32,184 nt of DNA from an uncultured Clostridia bacterium (GTDB taxonomy: Bacteria; Bacillota; Clostridia; Oscillospirales; Oscillospiraceae), in assembly GCA_945877515.1 (NCBI GenBank), contig CAMCSE010000019.1, positions 1 through 32,184 of the forward strand. Reading direction: 5' to 3'. The position numbers and the translations under genes are program-made. Below are positions 8,499 through 17,080 of this stretch, one piece after another (positions within the stretch are counted from its first letter, which is position 1; each line of letters starts with the position of its first letter). The notes below the pieces were generated by a model. That model ran no database searches. It had not been told where the DNA came from and saw only the letters and a program-made list of their open reading frames with translations.

Positions 8499-9556
8499 CG
8501 TCTTTCCGCCTTTCTGGCGGCCAGCGAATCCATCACGATCTTCTCGCACAGATCGGCATAGCTGTAACCGACCTGTGCCGCCTCCTGAGGTACCAGACTG
8601 GTGGGTGTCATACCGGGCAGGGTGTTGATTTCCAGACACCACGCTTTGCCGTCGTCGTCCAGCAGGAAGTCGCTGCGGGAGTACACCGCCAGCCCCAGCC
8701 CCTGATGAAGTTTCAAGGACATCTCGCCCACTTGACGCCATTCCTCATCGGTGATACGCGCGGGACAGATCTCCTGAGCGCCGTCTTTTTGATACTTGGA
8801 TACATAGTCGAAGTATGCGCCTTTGGGAATGATCTCCACGGCGGGGAGGTAGCTGTCGCCCAGCACGGCGATCTGAATCTCCCGGCCTTTGATCTTTTTC
8901 TCCACCACCACATGACCGCCGTAGGGCAGCAGATCGTTCAGAGCCTTTTCCAGTTCCTCGCGGGTATCAGGCAGCGCCATACCGATAGAGCTGCCGCCGT
9001 TGACCATCTTCACGGCACAGGGGACCATCAGCTCCTGCGCCAAACGGGGGATATCCTCTTTTGTATAATGTACATCTGCCCAAGGAGCGGTGCGGATCCC
9101 CATAGAATCCATCATCCGCTTGGTAACGGCCTTATCCATAGCCATGGCACTGCCCAGATAGCCGGAGCCGGTGTAGGGTACACCCAGCAGATCCAGCGCC
9201 GCCTGGATCCGGCCGTCCTCGCCGTTGGCACCGTGCATGGCCAGAAATACCACGTCCGCCATGGCGCACACGGTCAGCACATCCTTGCCGATCACGGAAG
9301 GACTCTTATCCTGCCGTGCGGCCCGGACGGCGTCCAGATCCGGCGCGGTTTCCTCAATGGCTGCCTTTTCCAGCAGACCATCCGGCGCGTCGAAGATATC
9401 CTCCAGCTTGCCATGGTAGTTTTCCAGACCCATGAACATATCCACAAAGATGGCTTGATGGCCCTTTTCCCGCAGCGCGCGGCACACGCCGCTGCCGCTG
9501 ACCAATCCCACATGGCGTTCGGTACAGAAACCACCGGACAAAACTACGATCTTCAT
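8495..9556 (-). CDS. ddl: D-alanine--D-alanine ligase
   Basis: 353 residues of the ATP-grasp family, joining two D-alanines for peptidoglycan. Motifs: N-terminal GGFCTERHV (8-16) with the catalytic Glu at 13, MHGANGEDGRIQ (108-118), YTGSGYLGSAMAMDK (128-142), GGSSIGM (187-193), loop YFDYVSKY (248-255) whose Tyr-Lys-Tyr pattern matches D-Ala-specific rather than D-lactate-type ligases, and EINTLPGMTPTS (309-320). The family Ser in the G-G-x-S-x-E motif is Cys11 here. A loop at about 45-90 is longer than in E. coli DdlB, as in many clostridial enzymes (from memory). A perfect AAGGAGG precedes the ATG. First gene of the minus-strand run, with two candidate promoters upstream. Confidence 0.97.
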   Translation of the reverse strand: MKIVVLSGGFCTERHVGLVSGSGVCRALREKGHQAIFVDMFMGLENYHGKLEDIFDAPDGLLEKAAIEETAPDLDAVRAARQDKSPSVIGKDVLTVCAMADVVFLAMHGANGEDGRIQAALDLLGVPYTGSGYLGSAMAMDKAVTKRMMDSMGIRTAPWADVHYTKEDIPRLAQELMVPCAVKMVNGGSSIGMALPDTREELEKALNDLLPYGGHVVVEKKIKGREIQIAVLGDSYLPAVEIIPKGAYFDYVSKYQKDGAQEICPARITDEEWRQVGEMSLKLHQGLGLAVYSRSDFLLDDDGKAWCLEINTLPGMTPTSLVPQEAAQVGYSYADLCEKIVMDSLAARKAERR

Positions 9557-9589
9557 AAAAAGACCTCCTTATTTATGGCAGATGCCAAT

Positions 9590-9654
9590 ACTATACCAAG
9601 ATTACACCTATTATATCAATTTATCAGTATAGCATATTCCACCGGAGATTACAA
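9590..9654 (-). promoter_or_regulatory. Two candidate sigma-A promoters of the ddl-murF run
   Basis: The distal one has -35 TTGTAA (9649-9654), a 17-bp spacer and -10 TATACT (9626-9631). The proximal one has -35 TTGATA (9614-9619), an 18-bp spacer and -10 TATAGT (9590-9595). Both face ddl. The distal -35 lies 27 bp from the -35 of the divergent RNase P promoter. Confidence 0.65.
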
Positions 9655-9681
9655 CATACTTTCCGCAAAAGGCTTTTGCCG

Positions 9682-9710
9682 TTGACTTTTGCCAAAAGGT
9701 TGGGTAAAAT
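9682..9710 (+). promoter_or_regulatory. Sigma-A promoter of rnpB
   Basis: -35 TTGACT (9682-9687), 17-bp spacer, -10 TAAAAT (9705-9710). Transcription would begin at about 9717-9719, exactly where the P1 helix of the RNase P RNA starts. The 8-bp direct repeat CTTTTGCC occurs at 9673-9680 and 9686-9693, the second copy touching the -35. Confidence 0.8.
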
Positions 9711-9718
9711 GAATACTG

Positions 9719-10146
9719 CGAGTGGATCAGACAGTCGCGGCGGCAAGGCGAAAGCCTGCCGATGAGGAAAGTCCGGGCTCCACAGGGCAAGGATAACGGG
9801 TAACGCCCGCCGAAGGCGACTTCAGGAAAAGTGCAACAGAGATATACCGCCGCGCAGTTCTTTCGGGAGTGATCCTGAAGGAATGAAGGCACAGTGAAAT
9901 GGACGAGCCGTACCGTTTGCGGTACGGCAAACGGCATGGTGCGTGCCGGCGCGGTAAGGGTGGAAAGGTGAGGTAAGAGCTCACCCGATGGCGCGGAAGT
10001 GTCCATCGCTGTAAACTCTATCCGGAGCAACACCGGTATGGGGACATTGGCTGGCCCGGCCGTCCCCGGGGTGGCTTGAGCGAACCGGTAACGGTGCGCC
10101 TAGATAGATGACTGTCAAGACAGAACCCGGCTTACAGATCGGCTCG
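9719..10146 (+). ncRNA. rnpB: RNase P RNA, class A
   Basis: Catalytic RNA of RNase P, which matures tRNA 5' ends. The conserved 5' block GAGGAAAGTCCGGGCTCC is at about 9764-9781, a GGTAAGAGCTCACC-type block near 9972, the GTAAACTCTATCCGGAGCAA block at 10012-10031, and the 3' block TAGATAGATGACTGTC followed by ACAGAACCCGGCTTA at about 10101-10134. The ends pair as P1 (9719-9728 with 10137-10146; 9 of 10 positions pair, counting one G-U). The overall form is class A rather than the class B of Bacillus. Length is about 428 nt. Confidence 0.97.
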
Positions 10147-10155
10147 TAATGATAT

Positions 10156-10186
10156 GGAAAAGGCGGCGCAACACGCCGCCTTTTCC
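10156..10186 (+). terminator. Rho-independent terminator of rnpB
   Basis: Perfect 13-bp arms GGAAAAGGCGGCG and CGCCGCCTTTTCC around CAACA, followed by a T-rich stretch (CTTGTTTTG). It begins 10 nt after the end of the RNase P RNA. Confidence 0.85.
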
Positions 10187-10264
10187 CTTGTTTTGTCAGA
10201 AAAACAGCGCTTATATTCATGTACATGCCGTAAGCATTTGATGCAAGGCAAAGGCCATATTGTG

Positions 10265-10276
10265 CAGCGAACGCTG
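10265..10276. repeat. Short palindrome in the leader of the amino acid transporter
   Basis: CAGCG-AA-CGCTG, perfect 5-bp arms about 85 bp upstream of the candidate promoter. It could be a regulator site or chance. The rest of 10187-10340 shows no gene. Confidence 0.25.
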
Positions 10277-10348
10277 TGAAAATACATTGTTTTTGTGAGA
10301 TATATGAAAAACTACTGCCGCTTTTCTCCCCTTTTTTGTCAAAACCGA

Positions 10349-10380
10349 CACTTTACATTAGTGTGATAAAGTGGTAGAGT
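10349..10380 (+). promoter_or_regulatory. Candidate promoter with overlapping inverted repeat for the amino acid ABC transporter
   Basis: -35 TTTACA (10352-10357), 17-bp spacer, -10 TAGAGT (10375-10380). Overlapping it, CACTTTA (10349-10355) and TAAAGTG (10367-10373) are perfect inverted arms, with a smaller nested pair ACACT/AGTGT (10348-10352, 10360-10364). Such an arrangement suits a repressor operator, but the regulator is unknown. Confidence 0.5.
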
Positions 10381-10443
10381 ATTATCATACTAAAAACAAA
10401 ACATGGCGCCGATCAAGACGCCAGCAAAAAGGAGAAAAGTAAC

Positions 10444-11259
10444 ATGAAAAAGTTTTTGGCAATGCTGATGGCACTGGTTATGGTGCTGAGTCTCGCCGCC
10501 TGCGGTAATCAGGCGAACACCCCTGACGATGCGAACAAGGACGATGCCCCTGATACCCAAGAGCTGACCTATGCGGTGGAAGCCGGCAGCGCCGGTGAGG
10601 AAGTGGCCAATGAGAAGGGCTGGAATATCAACTCCGTCGCTACTCAGGCTGATGCTTTGATGGAAGTCTCCGCCGGTACTTCTGATGCGGCGATCATCGA
10701 TCTGCTGATGGCCGGCGCCATGGTGGGCGAGGATACCAGCTATCCTGACCTGAAGGTCACCGATGAGAAACTGAACTCTGAGGAGTACGGTGTGGGCTGC
10801 CGCAAGGGCAGCGATCTGGCCTCCTTTATCAACAGTGTCTTTGGTGAAACCTATGCTGACGGTTCCCTGCAGGAACTGGCCAAGACCTACGGCGTGCAGG
10901 AGGCTCTGCTGGAACAGTCCGCTTCTGACTTCGTCGCCTCCGAAACCGACAGCGATGTAAAGTATATCCAGGAAAAGGGCAAGCTGGTGGTTGGTATCAC
11001 TGAGTTCGCGCCTATGGATTACAAAGATGCCAACGGCGAGTGGATCGGCTTTGACGCCGACATGGCCAGAATCGTGGCCGAGAAACTGGGCGTTGAGGTG
11101 GAGTTCGTCGTGATCGATTGGGACATGAAGGTCAACGAGCTGGACAGCAAGAACATCGACGTGGTGTGGAACGGTATGACCCTGACTGAGGGCGTGATGG
11201 CTGCCATGGAGTGCACTAACGCCTACTGCCAGAACGCGCAGGTAGTCGTGACCAAGTAA
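10444..11259 (+). CDS. Amino acid ABC transporter substrate-binding lipoprotein, lobes in circularly permuted order
   Basis: 271 residues with a lipoprotein signal peptide and lipobox L-A-A-C, Cys20 becoming the lipid anchor. In the usual polar amino acid family (PF00497) the mature chain runs: G-x-L-x-V-G-I-T strand, G-F-D-x-D, G-M-T-x-T, Q-V-V-V, then A-x-x-x-G-S-A-G-E, D-A-x-x-x-D, E-E-Y-G-I-x-x-R-K-G, helical C-terminus. Here the second half comes first: YAVEAGSAGEEV (43-54), GTSDAAIID (78-86), SEEYGVGCRKGSDL (112-125), DGSLQELAKTYG (139-150). A linker (about 151-178) then leads to GKLVVGITEFAPMDY (179-193), GFDADMARIVAEKLG (202-216), WNGMTLTEG (242-250) and AQVVVTK, where the protein stops. 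The frame is continuous, with a Shine-Dalgarno (AAAAGGAG) before the ATG. It should deliver a polar amino acid to the permease and ATPase that follow; the ligand is unknown. Confidence 0.9.
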   Translation: MKKFLAMLMALVMVLSLAACGNQANTPDDANKDDAPDTQELTYAVEAGSAGEEVANEKGWNINSVATQADALMEVSAGTSDAAIIDLLMAGAMVGEDTSYPDLKVTDEKLNSEEYGVGCRKGSDLASFINSVFGETYADGSLQELAKTYGVQEALLEQSASDFVASETDSDVKYIQEKGKLVVGITEFAPMDYKDANGEWIGFDADMARIVAEKLGVEVEFVVIDWDMKVNELDSKNIDVVWNGMTLTEGVMAAMECTNAYCQNAQVVVTK

Positions 11260-11285
11260 ACGTATTCCGCAAGACATATCCCTTC

Positions 11286-11312
11286 GGCAGAGAGCGGTTC
11301 CCGCTCTCTGCC
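11286..11312 (+). terminator. Hairpin between binding-protein and permease genes, possible attenuator
   Basis: Perfect 12-bp arms GGCAGAGAGCGG and CCGCTCTCTGCC around a TTC loop, 27 bp after the binding-protein stop. The tail (TTTGGGCGG) is not a clean T tract, so I read it as a partial terminator or 3' stabiliser. Such elements commonly let the binding protein be made in excess over the membrane components. Confidence 0.6.
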
Positions 11313-11367
11313 TTTGGGCGGCTTTTGGCTTGTTTCTTTTCTTGACTATACATAAAGGAGTTTTCAC

Positions 11368-12024
11368 ATGTTCTGGACCGTCACCTTCTCGCTGCTTCAG
11401 GGAATGGGCGAGCTTTTAAAGATCTTTTTCCTGACGCTGCTGTTCTCTCTTCCACTGGGACTTATCATCGCCTTTGCCCTGCGCAGCCGGTGTAAGCCTG
11501 TCAGCTGGCTTTTCAACATCATCGTGTGGATCATCCGTGGTACGCCGTTGATGCTTCAGCTGATCATCATCTTCTACGGCCCCGGCAAATGGTTCGATAA
11601 CAATATCTGGGGTTATTTTTCTGACGGTCGTATGGCGGCCTGCGTCATCGCCTTTGTCATCAACTACGCATGCTATTTTGCCGTCATCTATAAGGGCGGC
11701 ATTGAGAGCGTTCCGGTAGGCCAGCGGGAGGCTGGTCAGGTTCTGGGCATGACAAAGAGCCAGATCTTTTTCAAGGTGACACTGCTGCAGATGGTCAAGC
11801 GTATCGTCCCCCCCATGTCCAACGAGATCATCACATTGGTGAAGGATACCTCTCTGGCCCGGATCATCGCCATTATGGAGCTGACCAAGATGGGTGAGAG
11901 TTTCATCAAATCCAAGGGCATCACATGGCCCCTGTTCTACACCGGCGTGTTCTATCTGGCGCTGGTGGGGATCCTGACGCTGCTGTTCAACTACATCGAG
12001 CGCAAGCTCAGCTACTTTAAGTAA
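11368..12024 (+). CDS. Amino acid ABC transporter permease (HisM/GlnP type)
   Basis: 218 residues with about five membrane helices. Diagnostic features are RGTPLMLQL (57-65) after the second or third helix and the EAA loop REAGQVLGMTKSQIFFKVTLL split across 120-140, the cytoplasmic helix that docks to the ATPase. The C-terminal part NEIITLVKDTSLARII is typical of the polar amino acid family. The Shine-Dalgarno AAAGGAG precedes the ATG. It probably acts as a homodimer, since no second permease gene is nearby. The ATPase gene follows after 12 bp. Confidence 0.93.
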   Translation: MFWTVTFSLLQGMGELLKIFFLTLLFSLPLGLIIAFALRSRCKPVSWLFNIIVWIIRGTPLMLQLIIIFYGPGKWFDNNIWGYFSDGRMAACVIAFVINYACYFAVIYKGGIESVPVGQREAGQVLGMTKSQIFFKVTLLQMVKRIVPPMSNEIITLVKDTSLARIIAIMELTKMGESFIKSKGITWPLFYTGVFYLALVGILTLLFNYIERKLSYFK

Positions 12025-12036
12025 GGAGGTGTCACC

Positions 12037-12807
12037 ATGGCGATTCTGGACGTACAGCATATTGAAAAGCATTTTGGCGATACTCCTGTGTTGGAGGACA
12101 TCAGCTTCTCTCTGGAGGAGGGACAGGCCCTCAGCATTATCGGTTCCTCCGGCAGCGGAAAGACAACGCTGCTGCGGTGCCTGAACTTTCTGGAAACGCC
12201 GGACAACGGTGTGATCTCCGTACGGGGAGAGACGTTGTTTGACGCAAACGATCCCGATACCAAGCGGGAAGCGGATATCCGCAAAAAGCGCCTGCATTTT
12301 GGCATGGTGTTTCAAAGCTTTAACCTGTTTCCTCAGTATACGGCTCTGGAAAATGTGACGCTGGCCCGTCAGCTGATGGCAAAAACGGAAAAGACCGGTG
12401 AGAGCATGGAGTCCATTCTGGCCGAGGGTAAGGCGCTGTTGGAAAGGATGGGTCTTGCCGATCGAATGGAGAACTATCCCCACCAGCTTTCAGGCGGACA
12501 GCAGCAGCGGGTGGCTATCGCCCGGGCGCTGGCCATGAAGCCGGACATCCTGTGCTTCGACGAGCCTACCTCCGCGCTCGATCCGGAGTTGACCGGAGAG
12601 GTGCTGAAGGTCATCCGGGGGCTGGCGCAGCAGCATACTACCATGATCATCGTGACCCATGAGATGGCTTTCGCCCGTGATGTGGCGGATCAGGTGATCT
12701 TTATGGACGGCGGGGTTATCGTGGAGCAGGGCCCGGCCCGTGATGTGATCGACAATCCCCAGCAGGAGCGCACCCGCCATTTTCTTTCCCGCTATTCCCA
12801 GCAGTAA
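12037..12807 (+). CDS. Amino acid ABC transporter ATP-binding protein (GlnQ type)
   Basis: 256 residues. Walker [10 protein letters not shown] (36-44), Q-loop in [17 protein letters not shown], signature LSGGQQQR (151-158), Walker [13 protein letters not shown] (about 171-182), H-loop [14 protein letters not shown]. These match the GlnQ/HisP group that powers amino acid uptake. Strong TAAGGAGG Shine-Dalgarno. Third gene of the transporter operon, which ends at the terminator at 12833. Confidence 0.95.
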   Translation: MAILDVQHIEKHFGDTPVLEDISFSLEEGQALSIIGSSGSGKTTLLRCLNFLETPDNGVISVRGETLFDANDPDTKREADIRKKRLHFGMVFQSFNLFPQYTALENVTLARQLMAKTEKTGESMESILAEGKALLERMGLADRMENYPHQLSGGQQQRVAIARALAMKPDILCFDEPTSALDPELTGEVLKVIRGLAQQHTTMIIVTHEMAFARDVADQVIFMDGGVIVEQGPARDVIDNPQQERTRHFLSRYSQQ

Positions 12808-12832
12808 AGCGTCTTTGCATGTTGAATCCTAC

Positions 12833-12866
12833 TGTGCCGCGGCAAAAAGCCACGGCACATTTTTTT
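12833..12866 (+). terminator. Rho-independent terminator of the amino acid transporter operon
   Basis: Arms TGTGCCG and CGGCACA enclose an inner GGC/GCC pair and an A5 loop, followed by seven T residues. It lies 25 bp past the ATPase stop. Confidence 0.88.
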
Positions 12867-12875
12867 GCTTTCCGA

Positions 12876-12904
12876 TTGAATCCCTTACCGGATTGCGGTA
12901 TAAT
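12876..12904 (+). promoter_or_regulatory. Sigma-A promoter of the murD-yunB-ligA-GH13 unit
   Basis: -35 TTGAAT (12876-12881), 17-bp spacer, perfect -10 TATAAT (12899-12904). It lies 37 bp before the murD start and just after the preceding terminator. Confidence 0.85.
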
Positions 12905-12940
12905 AAAACAAATTTTATTTTAGACAAGGGAGGCTATCCC

Positions 12941-14326
12941 ATGACATTACAAGAGTATCTGAACGCCATCCGCCGCAAGACCGTGGCCGTAGTGGGCATC
13001 GGTGTCAGCAACACGCCGCTGATCCGTATGCTGCTGCGTGAGGGTATCGCTGTTACTGCCTGCGACAAGCGGACACGGGAGCAGCTGGGTGAGCTGGCGG
13101 ATGAACTGGAACAGGGCGGTGCATGTCTTCAGCTGGGTGAGCAATATCTGGAGGGGCTGACACAGGATATCATCTTCCGTACGCCGGGTCTGCGGCCCGA
13201 TGTTCCCCAGCTGGCACGGGCTGTGGAACGGGGCAGCGTTCTGACCTCCGAGATGGAGGTGTTTTTTCAGGTGTGTCCCTGTCCTATCATTGCCGTGACC
13301 GGCAGTGACGGAAAGACCACCACGACCACCATCATTGCCAAGCTGCTGGAGAGAGCCGGTTACACTGTCCATGTGGGCGGCAACATTGGTCAGCCGCTGC
13401 TTTGCGAGGCGGGGGAGATGCAGCCCGATCACTATGCCGTACTGGAACTGTCCAGCTTTCAGCTGATGACCATGACATGCAGCCCCCATATTGCTGTTGT
13501 CACCAATCTGGCGCCCAACCATCTGGATGTGCATAAAGATATGGCGGAGTATGTGGCCGCCAAGGAGAATATTTTCCGGCACCAGAAGGAAGGTGATGTG
13601 GCGGTTTTCAACTTTGATAACGACATTACCCGCACACAAGGACAGGGTGTCGCTGACCGCGCGATTTACTTTAGCCGGCAGAGCGAGCCGGAAAAAGGAG
13701 TATTCCTGAGGGGGGAAGATATTGTCTGCCGGGATAGCCGCGGTGAGCGGACGGTCATGTCCACGGCGGATATCAAGCTGCCCGGCGTTCATAACGAGGA
13801 GAACTATATGGCAGCCATTGCCGCTGTCAACGGCCTTGTACCGGACCATGTGATCCGTGATTTTGCCCGTGAATTTGGCGGTGTGGAACACCGTATCGAG
13901 TTGGTACGAACCTATCACGGCGTGCGCTATTATAACGATTCTATTGCCAGCAGTCCCAGCCGTACCACGGCAGGCCTGCGCTCTTTTAAGGAGAAGGTAA
14001 TTCTGATTGCCGGCGGTTATGATAAGCACATTCCCTTCGATGCGCTGGGCGGTGAGATCGTGGAGCATGTCAAGCTACTGGTGCTTTGCGGCGCCACCGC
14101 AGCCAAGATCCGGGCCGCTGTAGAAAACGCCCCGGATTATCATCCCGGCCACCCGGAGATCTTGGAAGTTACTCCCTTCCAAAAAGCGGTGGAAGCTGCC
14201 CGCGACCACGCCGTGGCAGGCGATGTGGTGACGCTGTCGCCTGCCTGCGCGGCATTTGACCAGTTCAAGAACTTTGCCGAACGCGGCAAGATCTTTAAAG
14301 TCATTGTGAACAGCTGGCAGGAATAA
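12941..14326 (+). CDS. murD: UDP-N-acetylmuramoyl-L-alanine--D-glutamate ligase
   Basis: 461 residues. MurD adds D-glutamate to UDP-MurNAc-L-Ala in the cytoplasm. N-terminal Rossmann-like domain (VAVVGIGVSNTPLIRML), P-loop VTGSDGKTTTTT (119-130), GGNIGQPLL, ELSSFQL, NLAPNHLDVH, then the C-terminal domain with GVEHRIELV, NDSIASSPSRT, LIAGGYDKH and LSPACAAFDQFKNFAERG. The frame is open upstream, but the ATG at 12941 has AAGGGAGG before it and gives the family N-terminus; a start at 12815 would lie upstream of the promoter. Confidence 0.97.
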   Translation: MTLQEYLNAIRRKTVAVVGIGVSNTPLIRMLLREGIAVTACDKRTREQLGELADELEQGGACLQLGEQYLEGLTQDIIFRTPGLRPDVPQLARAVERGSVLTSEMEVFFQVCPCPIIAVTGSDGKTTTTTIIAKLLERAGYTVHVGGNIGQPLLCEAGEMQPDHYAVLELSSFQLMTMTCSPHIAVVTNLAPNHLDVHKDMAEYVAAKENIFRHQKEGDVAVFNFDNDITRTQGQGVADRAIYFSRQSEPEKGVFLRGEDIVCRDSRGERTVMSTADIKLPGVHNEENYMAAIAAVNGLVPDHVIRDFAREFGGVEHRIELVRTYHGVRYYNDSIASSPSRTTAGLRSFKEKVILIAGGYDKHIPFDALGGEIVEHVKLLVLCGATAAKIRAAVENAPDYHPGHPEILEVTPFQKAVEAARDHAVAGDVVTLSPACAAFDQFKNFAERGKIFKVIVNSWQE

Positions 14327-14371
14327 GGATAAGCTGCCGCGGCATACGCTTCCTGTAAGGGGGTGTGGGCC

Positions 14372-15067
14372 GTGCAACACTTGCCATATCTGCGCCTGAC
14401 GGCCCGCCAGCGGGTGGGCATATGGCTGACTTTGCTGGCGCTGGTGCTGGTGTCGCTGGCGGTGACGCTGCTGCTGCACCTCAAGCCGGTGATGACCAGT
14501 ATGGCCACCGCCCGGGTTTCCAATCTCGTCAACCGCATTGTCATGGTTGCCGTAGACGAGGCGGTGGCCAAGGGTGAGATCGATTATGATAATTTTGTGA
14601 CTTTTGAGAAGGATGAGACGGGCCATATCACGGCGCTGCGCAGCAATATTGCGGAGGTCAACCGGATACAGGGCGAGATCGCCGACGAGATACTCAAGCG
14701 CTTGTCAGAGGTGTCCACCAGTGAGCTGGAGATCCCGCTGGGCACTCTGACCGGCTCGGCGCTGCTGGCGGGCCGCGGTCCCAGCCTGTTTGTCCGGATG
14801 CAGGCAGTGGGCAGCGCATCTGCCACCTTTCGCAATCAATTTACCTCCGCCGGTATTAACCAGACCCGCCACCAGATTTTTCTGGATGTGGATGTGTATA
14901 TGAGCATTCTGCTGCCGGGACTGACCACTTCTACCAAGGTCTCCAATGAGGTCGCCGTGGCGGAAACAGTGATCGTTGGCGGCGTGCCGGACAATTACAC
15001 CTATTTCAGCACTATGCCTGACGAGATCAGCCAGTATGCCGAGGATTATATCTTGAACAACGGATGA
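14372..15067 (+). CDS. yunB: Sporulation protein YunB
   Basis: 231 residues with a short cytoplasmic N-terminus, one membrane helix (about 15-36) and an extracytoplasmic domain. Family signs are the conserved start of the outer part (ATARVSNLVNRIVMVAVDEAV), YDNFVTFEKDETGHITAL, LEIPLGTLTGSALLAGRGP, and the C-terminal EVAVAETVIVGGVPDNYTYF. In B. subtilis yunB is expressed in the mother cell under sigma-E and is needed for normal spore formation; its biochemical role is unclear. I prefer the GTG at 14372, 8 nt after AAGGGGG, to the GTG at 14363 that overlaps that Shine-Dalgarno. It sits between murD and ligA. Confidence 0.88.
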   Translation: MQHLPYLRLTARQRVGIWLTLLALVLVSLAVTLLLHLKPVMTSMATARVSNLVNRIVMVAVDEAVAKGEIDYDNFVTFEKDETGHITALRSNIAEVNRIQGEIADEILKRLSEVSTSELEIPLGTLTGSALLAGRGPSLFVRMQAVGSASATFRNQFTSAGINQTRHQIFLDVDVYMSILLPGLTTSTKVSNEVAVAETVIVGGVPDNYTYFSTMPDEISQYAEDYILNNG

Positions 15068-15071
15068 ATGA

Positions 15072-17054
<1,983 letters not shown>

Positions 17055-17080
17055 ATTGAATCAACGGAGGAGACCTTTCC

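Noticed and set aside
6951-8561. A 536-residue plus-strand open frame across murF and the ABC-F gene
   Set aside because: It lies antisense to two certain genes and its translation has no protein-like motifs.
8499-8741. Upstream in-frame extension of murF
   Set aside because: It lies inside ddl in another frame, and the ATGA junction at 8495-8498 gives the proper murF start.
10444-11259. Explaining the reordered binding protein as two fused neighbouring genes or a frameshift
   Set aside because: One signal peptide, one continuous frame and exactly one copy of each lobe segment are present; no internal ribosome binding site or start fits a second gene.
12815-12940. Upstream in-frame extension of murD
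   Set aside because: It covers a terminator and the murD promoter; the ATG at 12941 has the ribosome binding site.
14363-14371. GTG at 14363 as yunB start
   Set aside because: It overlaps the AAGGGGG ribosome binding site; the GTG at 14372 has correct spacing.
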